Source: Parafrankia elaeagni (GTDB taxonomy: Bacteria; Actinomycetota; Actinomycetes; Frankiales; Frankiaceae). Taken from it: 64,000 bases of DNA. The stretch lies in the NCBI RefSeq assembly GCF_000374165.1, contig NZ_KB893714.1, positions 1-64,000 on the forward strand, written 5' to 3'. This document shows, piece after piece, positions 1 through 8,097 of the stretch; the stretch's first letter is position 1, and each line of letters opens with the position of its first letter. The notes under the pieces are model-generated. The model saw nothing but the letters and a program-made list of their open reading frames with translations. It was not told where the DNA came from and searched no databases. A program made the position numbers and the translations under genes.

Positions 1-225
1 GTCCGCCTGCACTGGGGAATCGAGAACCGCCTCCACTACATCCGCGACACCGCCTGGCGCGAGGACGCCTGCCACGCCTCCCGAGGAAACGGGCCCAGAA
101 ACCTCGCCACCATCCGCAACCTCGCGCTGAGTCTCCTCCGCCTCCACGGAGTCCGAAAGGTCAAGGAAACCCTCGAGCGCATCGCCGGCGACCGCTACCG
201 GGCACTCCACTACCTGGCTACATAG
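1..225 (+). CDS. ISAs1-family transposase, C-terminal fragment
   Basis: The open frame enters from the left edge and stops at TAG 223-225, giving the last 74 residues of a transposase. The stretch RLHWGIENRLHYIRD near the start, followed by an acidic EDA, is the C-terminal signature of ISAs1-family DDE transposases, where the last catalytic Glu lies in the WxIEN motif. The rest (SLLRLHG near the end) also fits the family. The 5' part is outside the window, so whether the gene is intact is unknown. It lies about 215 bases upstream of bldG. Confidence 0.8.
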   Translation, partial: VRLHWGIENRLHYIRDTAWREDACHASRGNGPRNLATIRNLALSLLRLHGVRKVKETLERIAGDRYRALHYLAT

Positions 226-266
226 GGCAATGGATCGTCACACTAGGCGATCTTCGCGCAGCCCTG
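1..266 (+). mobile_element. Right end of an ISAs1-family insertion sequence (truncated by window edge)
   Basis: The transposase fragment at 1-225 is followed within 41 bases by sequence ending in GCCCTG at 266. Read from the other strand this begins CAGGGCTGCGCGAAG, a plausible terminal inverted repeat for ISAs1-type elements. The left end lies outside the window, so neither the repeat pairing nor a target duplication can be checked. Confidence 0.55.
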
Positions 267-439
267 CACCGCCCCGGACGGGGAAGGGCCGCGTGACAGC
301 GACTCTCCGCCGGCCGCGCCGAATGCCGGCTCGCTCCGTGTTGCGGGCTACCGGATTGATCCTCCTCATGGGAGGGTAGTGCCGCCGTGATGTCGGTTGC
401 CCGAGGCGCGGGCGCCGGGAAGAACCACTAGGAGGATCC

Positions 440-781
440 GTGGATCTGTCCCTCACGACTCGCCAGGAAGGGACCCACACGGTCGTCGTGGTGGGCGGCG
501 AGATCGATGTGTACACCGCCCCCAAGCTCCGTGAGCAGCTCATCGACCTGGTCTCCGCCGGGTCGTACCACCTGGTGGTCGACATGGAGGGCGTGGAGTT
601 CCTCGACTCCACCGGCCTCGGCGTTCTGGTCGGCGGTCTCAAGCGGGTGCGCGCGCACGAGGGTTCCCTCCACCTTGTCTGCACCCAGGAACGCATTCTG
701 AAGATCTTCCGCATCACCGGGCTCACCAAGGTGTTCCCGATCCACTCCTCCGTCGAGGAAGCCCTGGCCGCCCGCGACTGA
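440..781 (+). CDS. bldG: Anti-anti-sigma factor, BldG type (STAS domain)
   Basis: A 113-residue single STAS-domain protein. The sequence closely matches what I know of Streptomyces Bld[17 protein letters not shown] near residues 18-33, and a phosphorylatable Ser in the loop [15 protein letters not shown] (about 52-66). BldG proteins bind and release anti-sigma kinases depending on Ser phosphorylation and control morphological and stress responses in the cytosol. The start is GTG 440, with an AGGAGG-type ribosome site at 430-435. The ATP-binding partner starts 54 bases downstream, so the two probably form an operon ending at the hairpin at 1449-1482. Confidence 0.93.
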   Translation: MDLSLTTRQEGTHTVVVVGGEIDVYTAPKLREQLIDLVSAGSYHLVVDMEGVEFLDSTGLGVLVGGLKRVRAHEGSLHLVCTQERILKIFRITGLTKVFPIHSSVEEALAARD

Positions 782-835
782 GGCAGCTTTCTTCGCCGCG
801 TCAGGTCCCTTCGCGAAAGGCAGGTCTCCGGACGC

Positions 836-1423
836 ATGCCCACCGTCGAGTTGTGCTTCGCAGCCCTGCCCGGCCATGTCCGCACCGCACGCATGATCGC
901 CACCGCGGTCAGCCGGCGGGCGGGCGTGCCGGCCGGGGCGGTCGACGAGATCAAGCTGGCGGTCGGGGAGGCGTGTGCCCGGGCCGTCCGGGTCAACCGC
1001 CGGAGCAGTCCCCAGGCACTCGTACGGGTGGAGCTGACGGACTCCGCCGAGACGTTCACGGTCGTCGTCTCCGACAGCGGCACCCCGGGCGACGAGATCG
1101 CCCCGGGGCCGGACGGTGGCCTGATCAGCGTTGACGCCCTCCTCGGCCTCGAGAACCCGGAGGGCCCGGAAGCGTCGGTCCTCGGTGTTCCCGACCTGCC
1201 CGGGGATGCCGACTCCGACCAGCCGTTTCCTCCCGGTCTCGGGCTGGCCCTGATCGAAGGGCTGGTGGATGAGGTGGCCGTCCGGCGAGGCGCGGACGGC
1301 ATGGGAACCGTGGTCGAAATGACCTGGCACACCGGGGAACCGGCCGACGACACCGACCTCGACTCCGCCGCGTACGCGGCGCTCGCGGCCGAGATCGCCG
1401 GGTCGGCCCGCCGGCAGGCCTGA
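836..1423 (+). CDS. RsbW-like anti-sigma factor / HATPase-domain protein
   Basis: A 195-residue GHKL ATP-binding protein. The N-box is visible as AVGEACARAVRVN around residues 47-59, a G1-like box as VVSDSGTPGDE near 82-92 and a G2-like GLGLALIEGLVDEV near 133-146. The family phosphorylates STAS-domain anti-anti-sigma factors and sequesters sigma factors. Its place directly behind bldG matches the Streptomyces bldG partner gene (the anti-sigma factor called ApgA there, from memory). An acidic insert separates the two G boxes. The match to the anti-sigma role is strong; which sigma factor it controls cannot be told. Confidence 0.85.
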   Translation: MPTVELCFAALPGHVRTARMIATAVSRRAGVPAGAVDEIKLAVGEACARAVRVNRRSSPQALVRVELTDSAETFTVVVSDSGTPGDEIAPGPDGGLISVDALLGLENPEGPEASVLGVPDLPGDADSDQPFPPGLGLALIEGLVDEVAVRRGADGMGTVVEMTWHTGEPADDTDLDSAAYAALAAEIAGSARRQA

Positions 1424-1448
1424 ACGGTCAGCCTCTCCGCACCGCCGG

Positions 1449-1482
1449 CTGGGGGTCTCCGGAGAAACTCGGAGGCCCCCAG
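1449..1482 (+). terminator. Hairpin terminator after bldG operon
   Basis: A 13-bp stem (1449-1461 with 1470-1482) with one G-T wobble and an 8-base loop lies 26 bases after the stop of the anti-sigma gene. There is no T-run, as is common for high-GC actinobacterial terminators. Confidence 0.6.
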
Positions 1483-2034
1483 TAACGCGTCCGGCTCCGG
1501 TTTCGCGGCGGCGTCGCGGCACCTGCGCCTACGCCCGCGCCTGCGCACACGAATCGACACCAGCAGTGATCACTTACGGACAACCGACTGCCACGCACGC
1601 CGACCGAGAGCCGCGGACTCTCTACAACAAAAACAACAGACCCGGCCAGTCACAGCCGAAAAACCCGCGCACATCACACACCTACGGATAGACTCCGCCG
1701 CATCTCGCCGACGGTTGATCGGAGCCGTTGGTGTTTCCCTTGGTGTTCCCTGTGGGGTCCGGGCCACAGGCAAGGGCCGCATGGGTGTTTGCCGCGCGGG
1801 CGGGACAGCGGTGCCGGTGGGACGGCGTCCGCTTCCTCGCCGGAGTCACCTCCGGCGATCGCCCGGCCCACACCAGACGGCCCGCGCCCGCTGACCGGTA
1901 CCGGTCCGCCACCCAGAGCGTCGTCGGATGCGACGTCATGGCTGTTGCCGACGAGTGGTGGGGAGTGGGCGGTCGGCGCCCACCCTCACGCTGTCGCGAC
2001 GGCAGAGGGTGCACATGACAGACCGGGAGGAGCC
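1483..2034. other. Long non-coding leader before hppA
   Basis: About 550 bases with no convincing gene. A reading frame open from 1789 is continuous with hppA, but its first 82 residues have no membrane character and lack the family's N-terminus, so I treat it as untranslated leader. The stretch around 1600-1690 is AC-rich and less GC-rich than its surroundings, consistent with promoters. Confidence 0.4.
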
Positions 2035-4395
2035 ATGTCCCCGATCCACACCCTACAGGGCGATAACACTCCTATCGACCTTAGCGGTGGAGCTGTGGGG
2101 TTGGTCGCCGGTGTGGCGATCGTCGCAGCGCTCGCACTGCTGGTGGCCGGATACCTCGTACGCGAGGTGCTGGCCGCGAGCGCCGGCACACCGAAGATGA
2201 TCGAGGTGGGAAGAGCGGTTCAGGAGGGAGCCGCGGCGTACCTCCGACGGCAGTTCCGGACCCTCGCCGGGTTCGTCATCGTCATTCCCTTCGTCCTGCT
2301 CCTTCTCCCTGCGGACGACACCGGTGCCCGAGTGGGCCGTTCGGTGTTCTTCGTGGTCGGCGCCGTCTTCTCGGCGCTGGTCGGTTTCGTCGGCATGTCC
2401 CTGGCCACCCGCGCCAACACCCGCACGGCCGCGGCGGCGATCGAGCGCGGTGAACGCGCCGCGATGCGGATCGCCTTCCGCACCGGCGGTGTGGTCGGGA
2501 TGTTCACCGTCGGCCTGGGCCTGCTGGGCGCCGCGGTGGTGGTCCTGGCCTTCCGTGACACCGCCCCCCAGGTCCTGGAGGGGTTCGGCTTCGGAGCCGC
2601 GCTTCTGGCGATGTTCATGCGGGTCGGCGGCGGCATCTTCACCAAGGCGGCGGACGTCGGCGCCGACCTGGTCGGCAAGGTCGAGCAGGGCATTCCGGAG
2701 GATGATCCCCGCAACGCGGCGACCATCGCCGACAACGTCGGTGACAACGTCGGCGACTGCGCGGGAATGGCCGCCGACCTGTTCGAGTCCTACGCCGTCA
2801 TGCTGGTCGCAGCCCTGATTCTCGGGGTGAAGGCCTTCGGTGAGAACGGGCTGGTCTACCCGCTGCTGATACCAGCAGTCGGCGTGATCACAGCGGTCAT
2901 CGGAATCTTCGCGGTGTCGCCCCGCCCCGGTGACCGCACCGGAATGACCGCGATCAACCGCGGTTTCTTCATCTCAGCCGTGATCTCAGCCGTCGGCGTG
3001 GTGATCGTCACGCTGCTGTACCTGCCCGGAAGCTTCGCGGAGCTCCCGGGAATGGCCGGCAGCACCCAGAGCGGAAACCCCCGGGTGATCGCGATCAGCG
3101 CGGTGCTCATCGGCATCGTGCTGGCGGCGGCCATCCAGCTTCTGACCAGCTACTTCACCGAGACGAACCGGCGTCCGGTGCTGAGCGTCGTCGAGGCGTC
3201 GACGACCGGCCCGGCGACGAACATCCTGGCCGGTATCGGGGTGGGCATGGAGTCGGCCGTCTATTCGTCTCTGCTCATCGGGGCAGCCGTCTTCGGTGCC
3301 TATCTGCTCGGGTCCGGCAGTGTCACGATCGCGTTGTTCGCGGTGGCACTGGCCGGCACGGGACTTCTCACCACGGTCGGCGTCATCGTGTCGATGGACA
3401 CGTTCGGGCCGGTCAGCGACAACGCCCAGGGAATCGCCGAGATGTCGGCCGGACCGGAGGGGATCGACGAGCGCGGGGCGGCGATTCTCACCTCGCTCGA
3501 CGCGGTCGGGAACACCACCAAGGCGATCACGAAGGGCATCGCGATCGCGACCGCCGTCCTCGCCGCGACCGCCCTGTTCGGATCGTTCACGGACACGGTG
3601 ACGACAGCACTGGCCGACGCCGGCGTCACCCCCGAGATCGGCCGGGGCACTGTCGGTGGTCTCAACGTGGCCTATCCCGACGCGCTGGTGGGCCTGATCA
3701 TCGGTGCGGCTGTGGTCTTCCTGTTCTCCGGGCTGGCCATCAACGCCGTCGGGCGGGCCGCCGGGCGGGTCGTGACCGAGGTGCGCAACCAGTTCCGCAC
3801 CCGACCGGGGATCATGCAGGGCACCGAGAAGCCCGACTACGGCGCTGTCGTGGACATCTGCACCCGGGATTCACTGCGGGAGCTCGTGACACCCGGAACC
3901 CTGGCGGTGATGGCGCCGATCGCGGTCGGGTTCGGTCTGGGCTACCCGCCGCTGGGCGCCTTCCTCTGCGGGGCGATCGCCGGCGGCGTCCTGATGGCGG
4001 TCTTCCTGGCCAACTCGGGCGGGGCCTGGGACAACGCGAAGAAGCTCGTCGAGGACGGCCGGTACGGCGGCAAGGGCTCCGAGGTACACGCCGCCACCGT
4101 GATCGGCGACACGGTGGGCGACCCGTTCAAAGACACCGCCGGACCGTCGATCAACCCGCTCCTCAAGGTCATGAATCTGGTCAGCCTGCTGATCGCGCCC
4201 CTGGTGGTGAAGTTCTCGGTGGGCGAGGACGAGAACACACCGGCACGGATCAGCATCGCCCTGGCGGCCACCGCGGTGATCATCGCTGTCGTGGTCATCT
4301 CCAGGCGGCGGGGATCATCCGTCGGCGACGGCCCCCCGGTCACGGCCGCGCCGCCCTCCCGTTCACCCGAGTCGGACTCGGAGGTCCGGGTCTGA
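2035..4395 (+). CDS. hppA: Membrane-bound proton-translocating pyrophosphatase (K+-independent type)
   Basis: A 786-residue multi-spanning membrane protein that couples pyrophosphate hydrolysis to proton export. Family signatures are present: the substrate-binding DVGADLVGKVE around residue 206, the acidic DNVGDNVGDCAG about 30 residues later, and a matching C-terminal acidic cluster (VIGDTVGDPFKDTAGPS). Lys496 in GNTTKAITKG is the residue that marks the K+-independent subfamily (Ala in K+-dependent pumps). Start ATG 2035 is chosen because GGAGGAG precedes it at the right spacing and the protein then begins like the family; the frame is open 82 codons further upstream. A perfect 19-bp hairpin at 4420-4461 follows. 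Confidence 0.96.
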   Translation: MSPIHTLQGDNTPIDLSGGAVGLVAGVAIVAALALLVAGYLVREVLAASAGTPKMIEVGRAVQEGAAAYLRRQFRTLAGFVIVIPFVLLLLPADDTGARVGRSVFFVVGAVFSALVGFVGMSLATRANTRTAAAAIERGERAAMRIAFRTGGVVGMFTVGLGLLGAAVVVLAFRDTAPQVLEGFGFGAALLAMFMRVGGGIFTKAADVGADLVGKVEQGIPEDDPRNAATIADNVGDNVGDCAGMAADLFESYAVMLVAALILGVKAFGENGLVYPLLIPAVGVITAVIGIFAVSPRPGDRTGMTAINRGFFISAVISAVGVVIVTLLYLPGSFAELPGMAGSTQSGNPRVIAISAVLIGIVLAAAIQLLTSYFTETNRRPVLSVVEASTTGPATNILAGIGVGMESAVYSSLLIGAAVFGAYLLGSGSVTIALFAVALAGTGLLTTVGVIVSMDTFGPVSDNAQGIAEMSAGPEGIDERGAAILTSLDAVGNTTKAITKGIAIATAVLAATALFGSFTDTVTTALADAGVTPEIGRGTVGGLNVAYPDALVGLIIGAAVVFLFSGLAINAVGRAAGRVVTEVRNQFRTRPGIMQGTEKPDYGAVVDICTRDSLRELVTPGTLAVMAPIAVGFGLGYPPLGAFLCGAIAGGVLMAVFLANSGGAWDNAKKLVEDGRYGGKGSEVHAATVIGDTVGDPFKDTAGPSINPLLKVMNLVSLLIAPLVVKFSVGEDENTPARISIALAATAVIIAVVVISRRRGSSVGDGPPVTAAPPSRSPESDSEVRV

Positions 4396-4419
4396 CCCGT
4401 ACGCCCGATGTGATCCGGT

Positions 4420-4461
4420 CCGGGCGCCGGTGGCGGTCAGACGACCGCCACCGGCGCCCGG
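4420..4461 (+). terminator. Perfect 19-bp hairpin after hppA
   Basis: Arms 4420-4438 and 4443-4461 are exact inverted complements around an AGAC loop, 24 bases after the hppA stop. It has no T tract. It probably separates hppA from the topA operon. Confidence 0.75.
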
Positions 4462-4926
4462 TCGCACGTTCGGACTCCGCGACCCGATCAGGCCGGGCAG
4501 GCCGCTGTGACGCCGGGCAGGGTGCCGCGCGGGCCGCGCGGGCGGGCGGTACAGCCGTCGTCGCGGCGCTCGGCGCGGGGAGATCCCTTTGACGCTGGAC
4601 CAGTCGGCGCCTGCCACGGCACGATGGTGCGGTCGGTGGCCGGCGCGACCACAGAGAGAGAACTCGCTCGGGCCCCGACGGCGGACGGGGGGATCCCTCC
4701 AGCGACACACCGGCGTACGGTGCTCCCTGCGGCCGATTCCGGCAGCGGGAGATGTCCGGTCGCGCCGGTCCCGCGTCCACGCCCACGGAGCGGGAGACGC
4801 CAGCGCGCCGTACGACGGCCCGGGCGGGCATTGGAGCAGACAGAGGTAGATCACACGAGGGTCAGCGGGGCTGGAACGACAGTCACGGTGATCCACCGGA
4901 TGCAGCACGCCGTATCGAGGAGAGAA
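4462..4926. other. Intergenic region upstream of topA
   Basis: About 465 bases. The topA frame is open back to 4507, but that extension is Arg/Ala/Pro-rich and unlike the family. I see no other gene. It probably holds the topA promoter, whose elements I cannot place with confidence. Confidence 0.4.
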
Positions 4927-7900
4927 GTGCCACCGCGCACGAATTCGACGAGCCGGACGACCGCGGGGTCGCCGACGCCGGTCGCCGAGCCTGCCGACCG
5001 CGCCGAGCCTGTGGGCGCGACCGCGACCACCGCCCCGGCCGGCACGGCCACCGCGGCAGCGACGTCCGCTACCGCGGCCGGCGCGGCCGGCGACCCCAGC
5101 GAGCGCGCCCCGGACAGCTCCCCGAGCGGGGGCCGGCCAGCCGGCGGGCGCCGCGCGGCGCGCCCCGCGGCGAAGGTGGAGGGAACCCGCCTTGTGATCG
5201 TGGAGTCGCCCGCGAAGGCTAAGACGATCGCGGGCTATCTGGGCCCCGGCTGGCAGGTCGAGTCGAGCATCGGTCACATCCGGGACCTGCCGCGCAGCGC
5301 CGCCGACGTCCCCACCGCGCACAAGGGCAAGCCCTGGGCCCGCCTGGGGGTGGACGTCGACAACGGCTTCGAGCCCCTCTACGTCGTCAGCCCGGACAAG
5401 AAGGTCCAGGTCAGCAAGCTCAAGTCGCTCGTCAAGGACGCCAGCGAGCTCTATCTCGCGACAGACGAGGACCGCGAGGGCGAGGCGATCGCCTGGCACC
5501 TCCTGCAGACGTTGAAGCCGACCGTCCCGGTCAAGCGCATGGTCTTCCACGAGATCACCCCGCAGGCGATCCAGCGTGCCGTCGACAGCCCTCGGGAGAT
5601 CAACGAGAACCTGGTCAACGCGCAGGAGACCCGGCGGATTCTGGACCGGCTCTACGGCTACGAGGTCTCCCCCGTGCTGTGGAAGAAGGTCATGCCGAAG
5701 CTGTCGGCGGGGCGGGTCCAGAGCGTGGCGACCCGGGTACTCGTCGAGCGGGAGCGGGCCCGCATGCGGTTCCGGACCGCCGAGTACTGGAACATCGAGG
5801 GCGTCTTCCAGCAGACCGCCGGGCACGACGGCACCGCACCGGACCGGACCCCCCTGCCCGCGACGCTCGTCGCGCTGGACGGGCGGCGCCTGGCCAGCGG
5901 CCGCGACTTCGCCCCGACCGGCGAGCTGACGTCCGATGCCGTCGCCCTGCTCGACGAGGCGGGTGCCCGGGCTCTCGCCGCCCGGCTCGCCGATGCGGCG
6001 TTCGCGGTGCGTTCGGTGGAGACGAAGCCCTACCGGCGCTCCCCGTACCCGCCGTTCATGACGTCCACGCTGCAGCAGGAGGCCGGGCGCAAGCTGCGCT
6101 TCTCCAGCCAGCGGACGATGCAGGTCGCCCAGCGCCTGTACGAGAACGGCTACATCACCTATATGCGGACGGACTCGACGAACCTGTCCGAGACCGCGCT
6201 CGCCGCCGCCCGGGACCAGGCCCGCACGCTCTACGGCACCGAGTACGTTCCGGACCGGCCACGCGTCTACGCGAAGAAGGTCAAGAACGCCCAGGAGGCA
6301 CACGAGGCCATCCGGCCGGCCGGCGACCACTTCCGGACACCGGGCGAGGTGCGCGGGGAGCTCGACGGCGACTCGTTCCGGCTCTACGAGCTGATCTGGC
6401 AGCGCACGGTGGCCAGCCAGATGGCCGACGCCCGCGGCACCAGCGCCACGATCCGCCTGGGCGCGCGGTCCTCCGCCGGTGAGGACGCCGAGTTCTCGGC
6501 GTCCGGGAAGGTCATCACCTTCCCGGGGTTCCTGCGGGCCTACGTCGAGGGCGCCGACGACCCGGACGCCGAGCTGGAGGACCGCGAACGGCGGTTGCCC
6601 GACGTCCGCCAAGGCGACGCGCTGGACACCCGCACGCTCACGCCGCGGGGGCACACCACCAGCCCGCCGCCGCGGTTCACCGAGGCGAGCCTGGTCAAGA
6701 CGCTGGAGGAGCTGGGGATCGGCCGGCCGTCCACGTACGCGTCGATCATCGGAACGATCCAGGACCGGGGCTACGTCTGGAAGAAGGGCTCGGCCCTGGT
6801 CCCGAGCTTTGTGGCCTTCGCCGTGGTCGGTCTGCTCGAGGATCACTTCGCCCGGCTTGTCGACTACCAGTTCACCGCCTCGATGGAGGACGACCTCGAC
6901 GCGATCGCCGCCGGCACGGCCGCGTCCGCCGACTGGCTGACCGGCTTCTACTTCGGCTCCACCGAGGCGGACGGCACGGTCGGGGTCGAGGGCCTGAAGC
7001 ACCTGGTCGGGGAGCGGCTCGGTGAGATCGACGCGCGCGAGGTCAACTCCATCCCGCTGGGCAAGGCCGAGGACGGCGCGACCGTCGTCGTGCGGGTCGG
7101 GCGCTACGGCCCGTACGTCCAGCATGGCGAGGGCCGCGCCAGCGTCCCGGACGAGGTCGCTCCGGACGAGCTCACGGTCGAGCGGGCGCTGGAGCTGCTG
7201 GCCGCGCCGAGTGGTGACCGGGTCCTCGGCACCGACCCGGAGAGCGGCGCGTCGATCACCGCGAAGGCCGGCCGGTACGGCCCCTACGTGACGACGGACA
7301 GCGAGCCGCCGCGGACCGCGAGCCTGCTGCGCACCATGTCCCTGGAGACCGTGACGCTGGAGGAGGCGCTGCGGCTGCTCACGCTGCCCCGGATCCTCGG
7401 TGTGGGCGAGGACGGGGCGGAGGTGACGGCCCAGAACGGGCGGTACGGGCCCTATGTGAAGAAGGGCACGGACAGCCGGTCGCTGGAGTCCGAGGAGCAG
7501 CTCTTCACGGTCACTCTGGAGGAGGCGCTGGCGCTGCTGGCCCAGCCGAAGGCGCGCGGGCGGCGGCAGGCCGCCCAGACCCCGCCGCTGCGCGAGCTGG
7601 GGCAGGACCCGGCGACCGAGCGCCCGATCGTCGTCCGGGAGGGGCGTTTCGGGCCCTACGTGACCGACGGCGAGACGAACGCCAGTCTGCGCAAGGGTGA
7701 CGCGGTCGAGACGATCAGCACCGAGCGGGCCGCGGAGCTGCTGGCGGACCGCCGGGCCCGGGGCACCACGACCACCCGGCGGACCACGAAGTCCACCACG
7801 AAGGCGCCTGCCAAGAGCACGACCAAGGCCACAGCCAAGTCTCGCTCGACCGCCAAGAGCACGGCCGAGAAGACCCCGGCGAAGTCGAAGTCGGCGACCA

Positions 7901-8097
7901 GGAGCACGGCGGCGGACAAGGACAAACCGGCCAGCACGGCCAGGACCACGTCGAGAGCCACGAGCGCTGGCAAGGATGCGAGTGGGCCCTCGGCGCCACC
8001 GGCGGCCACCGGTGGCGCCGAGGGTGGCAGCGACGGCGGCACCGGAGCCGCCGGAGCTCCCGGAGCCGCCTCCGGCGGCTCGCGACGGTCCGGCTGA
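4927..8097 (+). CDS. topA: DNA topoisomerase I
   Basis: A 1056-residue type IA topoisomerase that relaxes negative supercoils. An Ala/Thr-rich leader of about 87 residues precedes the TOPRIM domain (LVIVESPAKAKTIAGYLG; DEDREGEAIAWH). The catalytic tyrosine is Tyr412 in YITYMRTDSTN. The C-terminus has four GRYGPYV-type repeats in place of zinc fingers, then a Lys/Thr/Ala/Ser-rich tail of about 100 residues, typical of actinobacterial TopA and implicated in DNA binding and processivity. GTG 4927 has AGGAG four bases upstream. The stop overlaps the ATG of the next gene (ATGA-type), so TopA and the MFS-kinase fusion are likely translationally coupled. Confidence 0.96.
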   Translation: MPPRTNSTSRTTAGSPTPVAEPADRAEPVGATATTAPAGTATAAATSATAAGAAGDPSERAPDSSPSGGRPAGGRRAARPAAKVEGTRLVIVESPAKAKTIAGYLGPGWQVESSIGHIRDLPRSAADVPTAHKGKPWARLGVDVDNGFEPLYVVSPDKKVQVSKLKSLVKDASELYLATDEDREGEAIAWHLLQTLKPTVPVKRMVFHEITPQAIQRAVDSPREINENLVNAQETRRILDRLYGYEVSPVLWKKVMPKLSAGRVQSVATRVLVERERARMRFRTAEYWNIEGVFQQTAGHDGTAPDRTPLPATLVALDGRRLASGRDFAPTGELTSDAVALLDEAGARALAARLADAAFAVRSVETKPYRRSPYPPFMTSTLQQEAGRKLRFSSQRTMQVAQRLYENGYITYMRTDSTNLSETALAAARDQARTLYGTEYVPDRPRVYAKKVKNAQEAHEAIRPAGDHFRTPGEVRGELDGDSFRLYELIWQRTVASQMADARGTSATIRLGARSSAGEDAEFSASGKVITFPGFLRAYVEGADDPDAELEDRERRLPDVRQGDALDTRTLTPRGHTTSPPPRFTEASLVKTLEELGIGRPSTYASIIGTIQDRGYVWKKGSALVPSFVAFAVVGLLEDHFARLVDYQFTASMEDDLDAIAAGTAASADWLTGFYFGSTEADGTVGVEGLKHLVGERLGEIDAREVNSIPLGKAEDGATVVVRVGRYGPYVQHGEGRASVPDEVAPDELTVERALELLAAPSGDRVLGTDPESGASITAKAGRYGPYVTTDSEPPRTASLLRTMSLETVTLEEALRLLTLPRILGVGEDGAEVTAQNGRYGPYVKKGTDSRSLESEEQLFTVTLEEALALLAQPKARGRRQAAQTPPLRELGQDPATERPIVVREGRFGPYVTDGETNASLRKGDAVETISTERAAELLADRRARGTTTTRRTTKSTTKAPAKSTTKATAKSRSTAKSTAEKTPAKSKSATRSTAADKDKPASTARTTSRATSAGKDASGPSAPPAATGGAEGGSDGGTGAAGAPGAASGGSRRSG

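Noticed and set aside
238-1560. 440-codon minus-strand frame over bldG
   Set aside because: Arg/Ser/Pro-rich shadow of the plus-strand genes, without a domain; bldG and its partner are certain.
1789-2034. N-terminal extension of hppA
   Set aside because: Open frame, but hydrophilic and unlike the family; a good ribosome site fixes the start at 2035.
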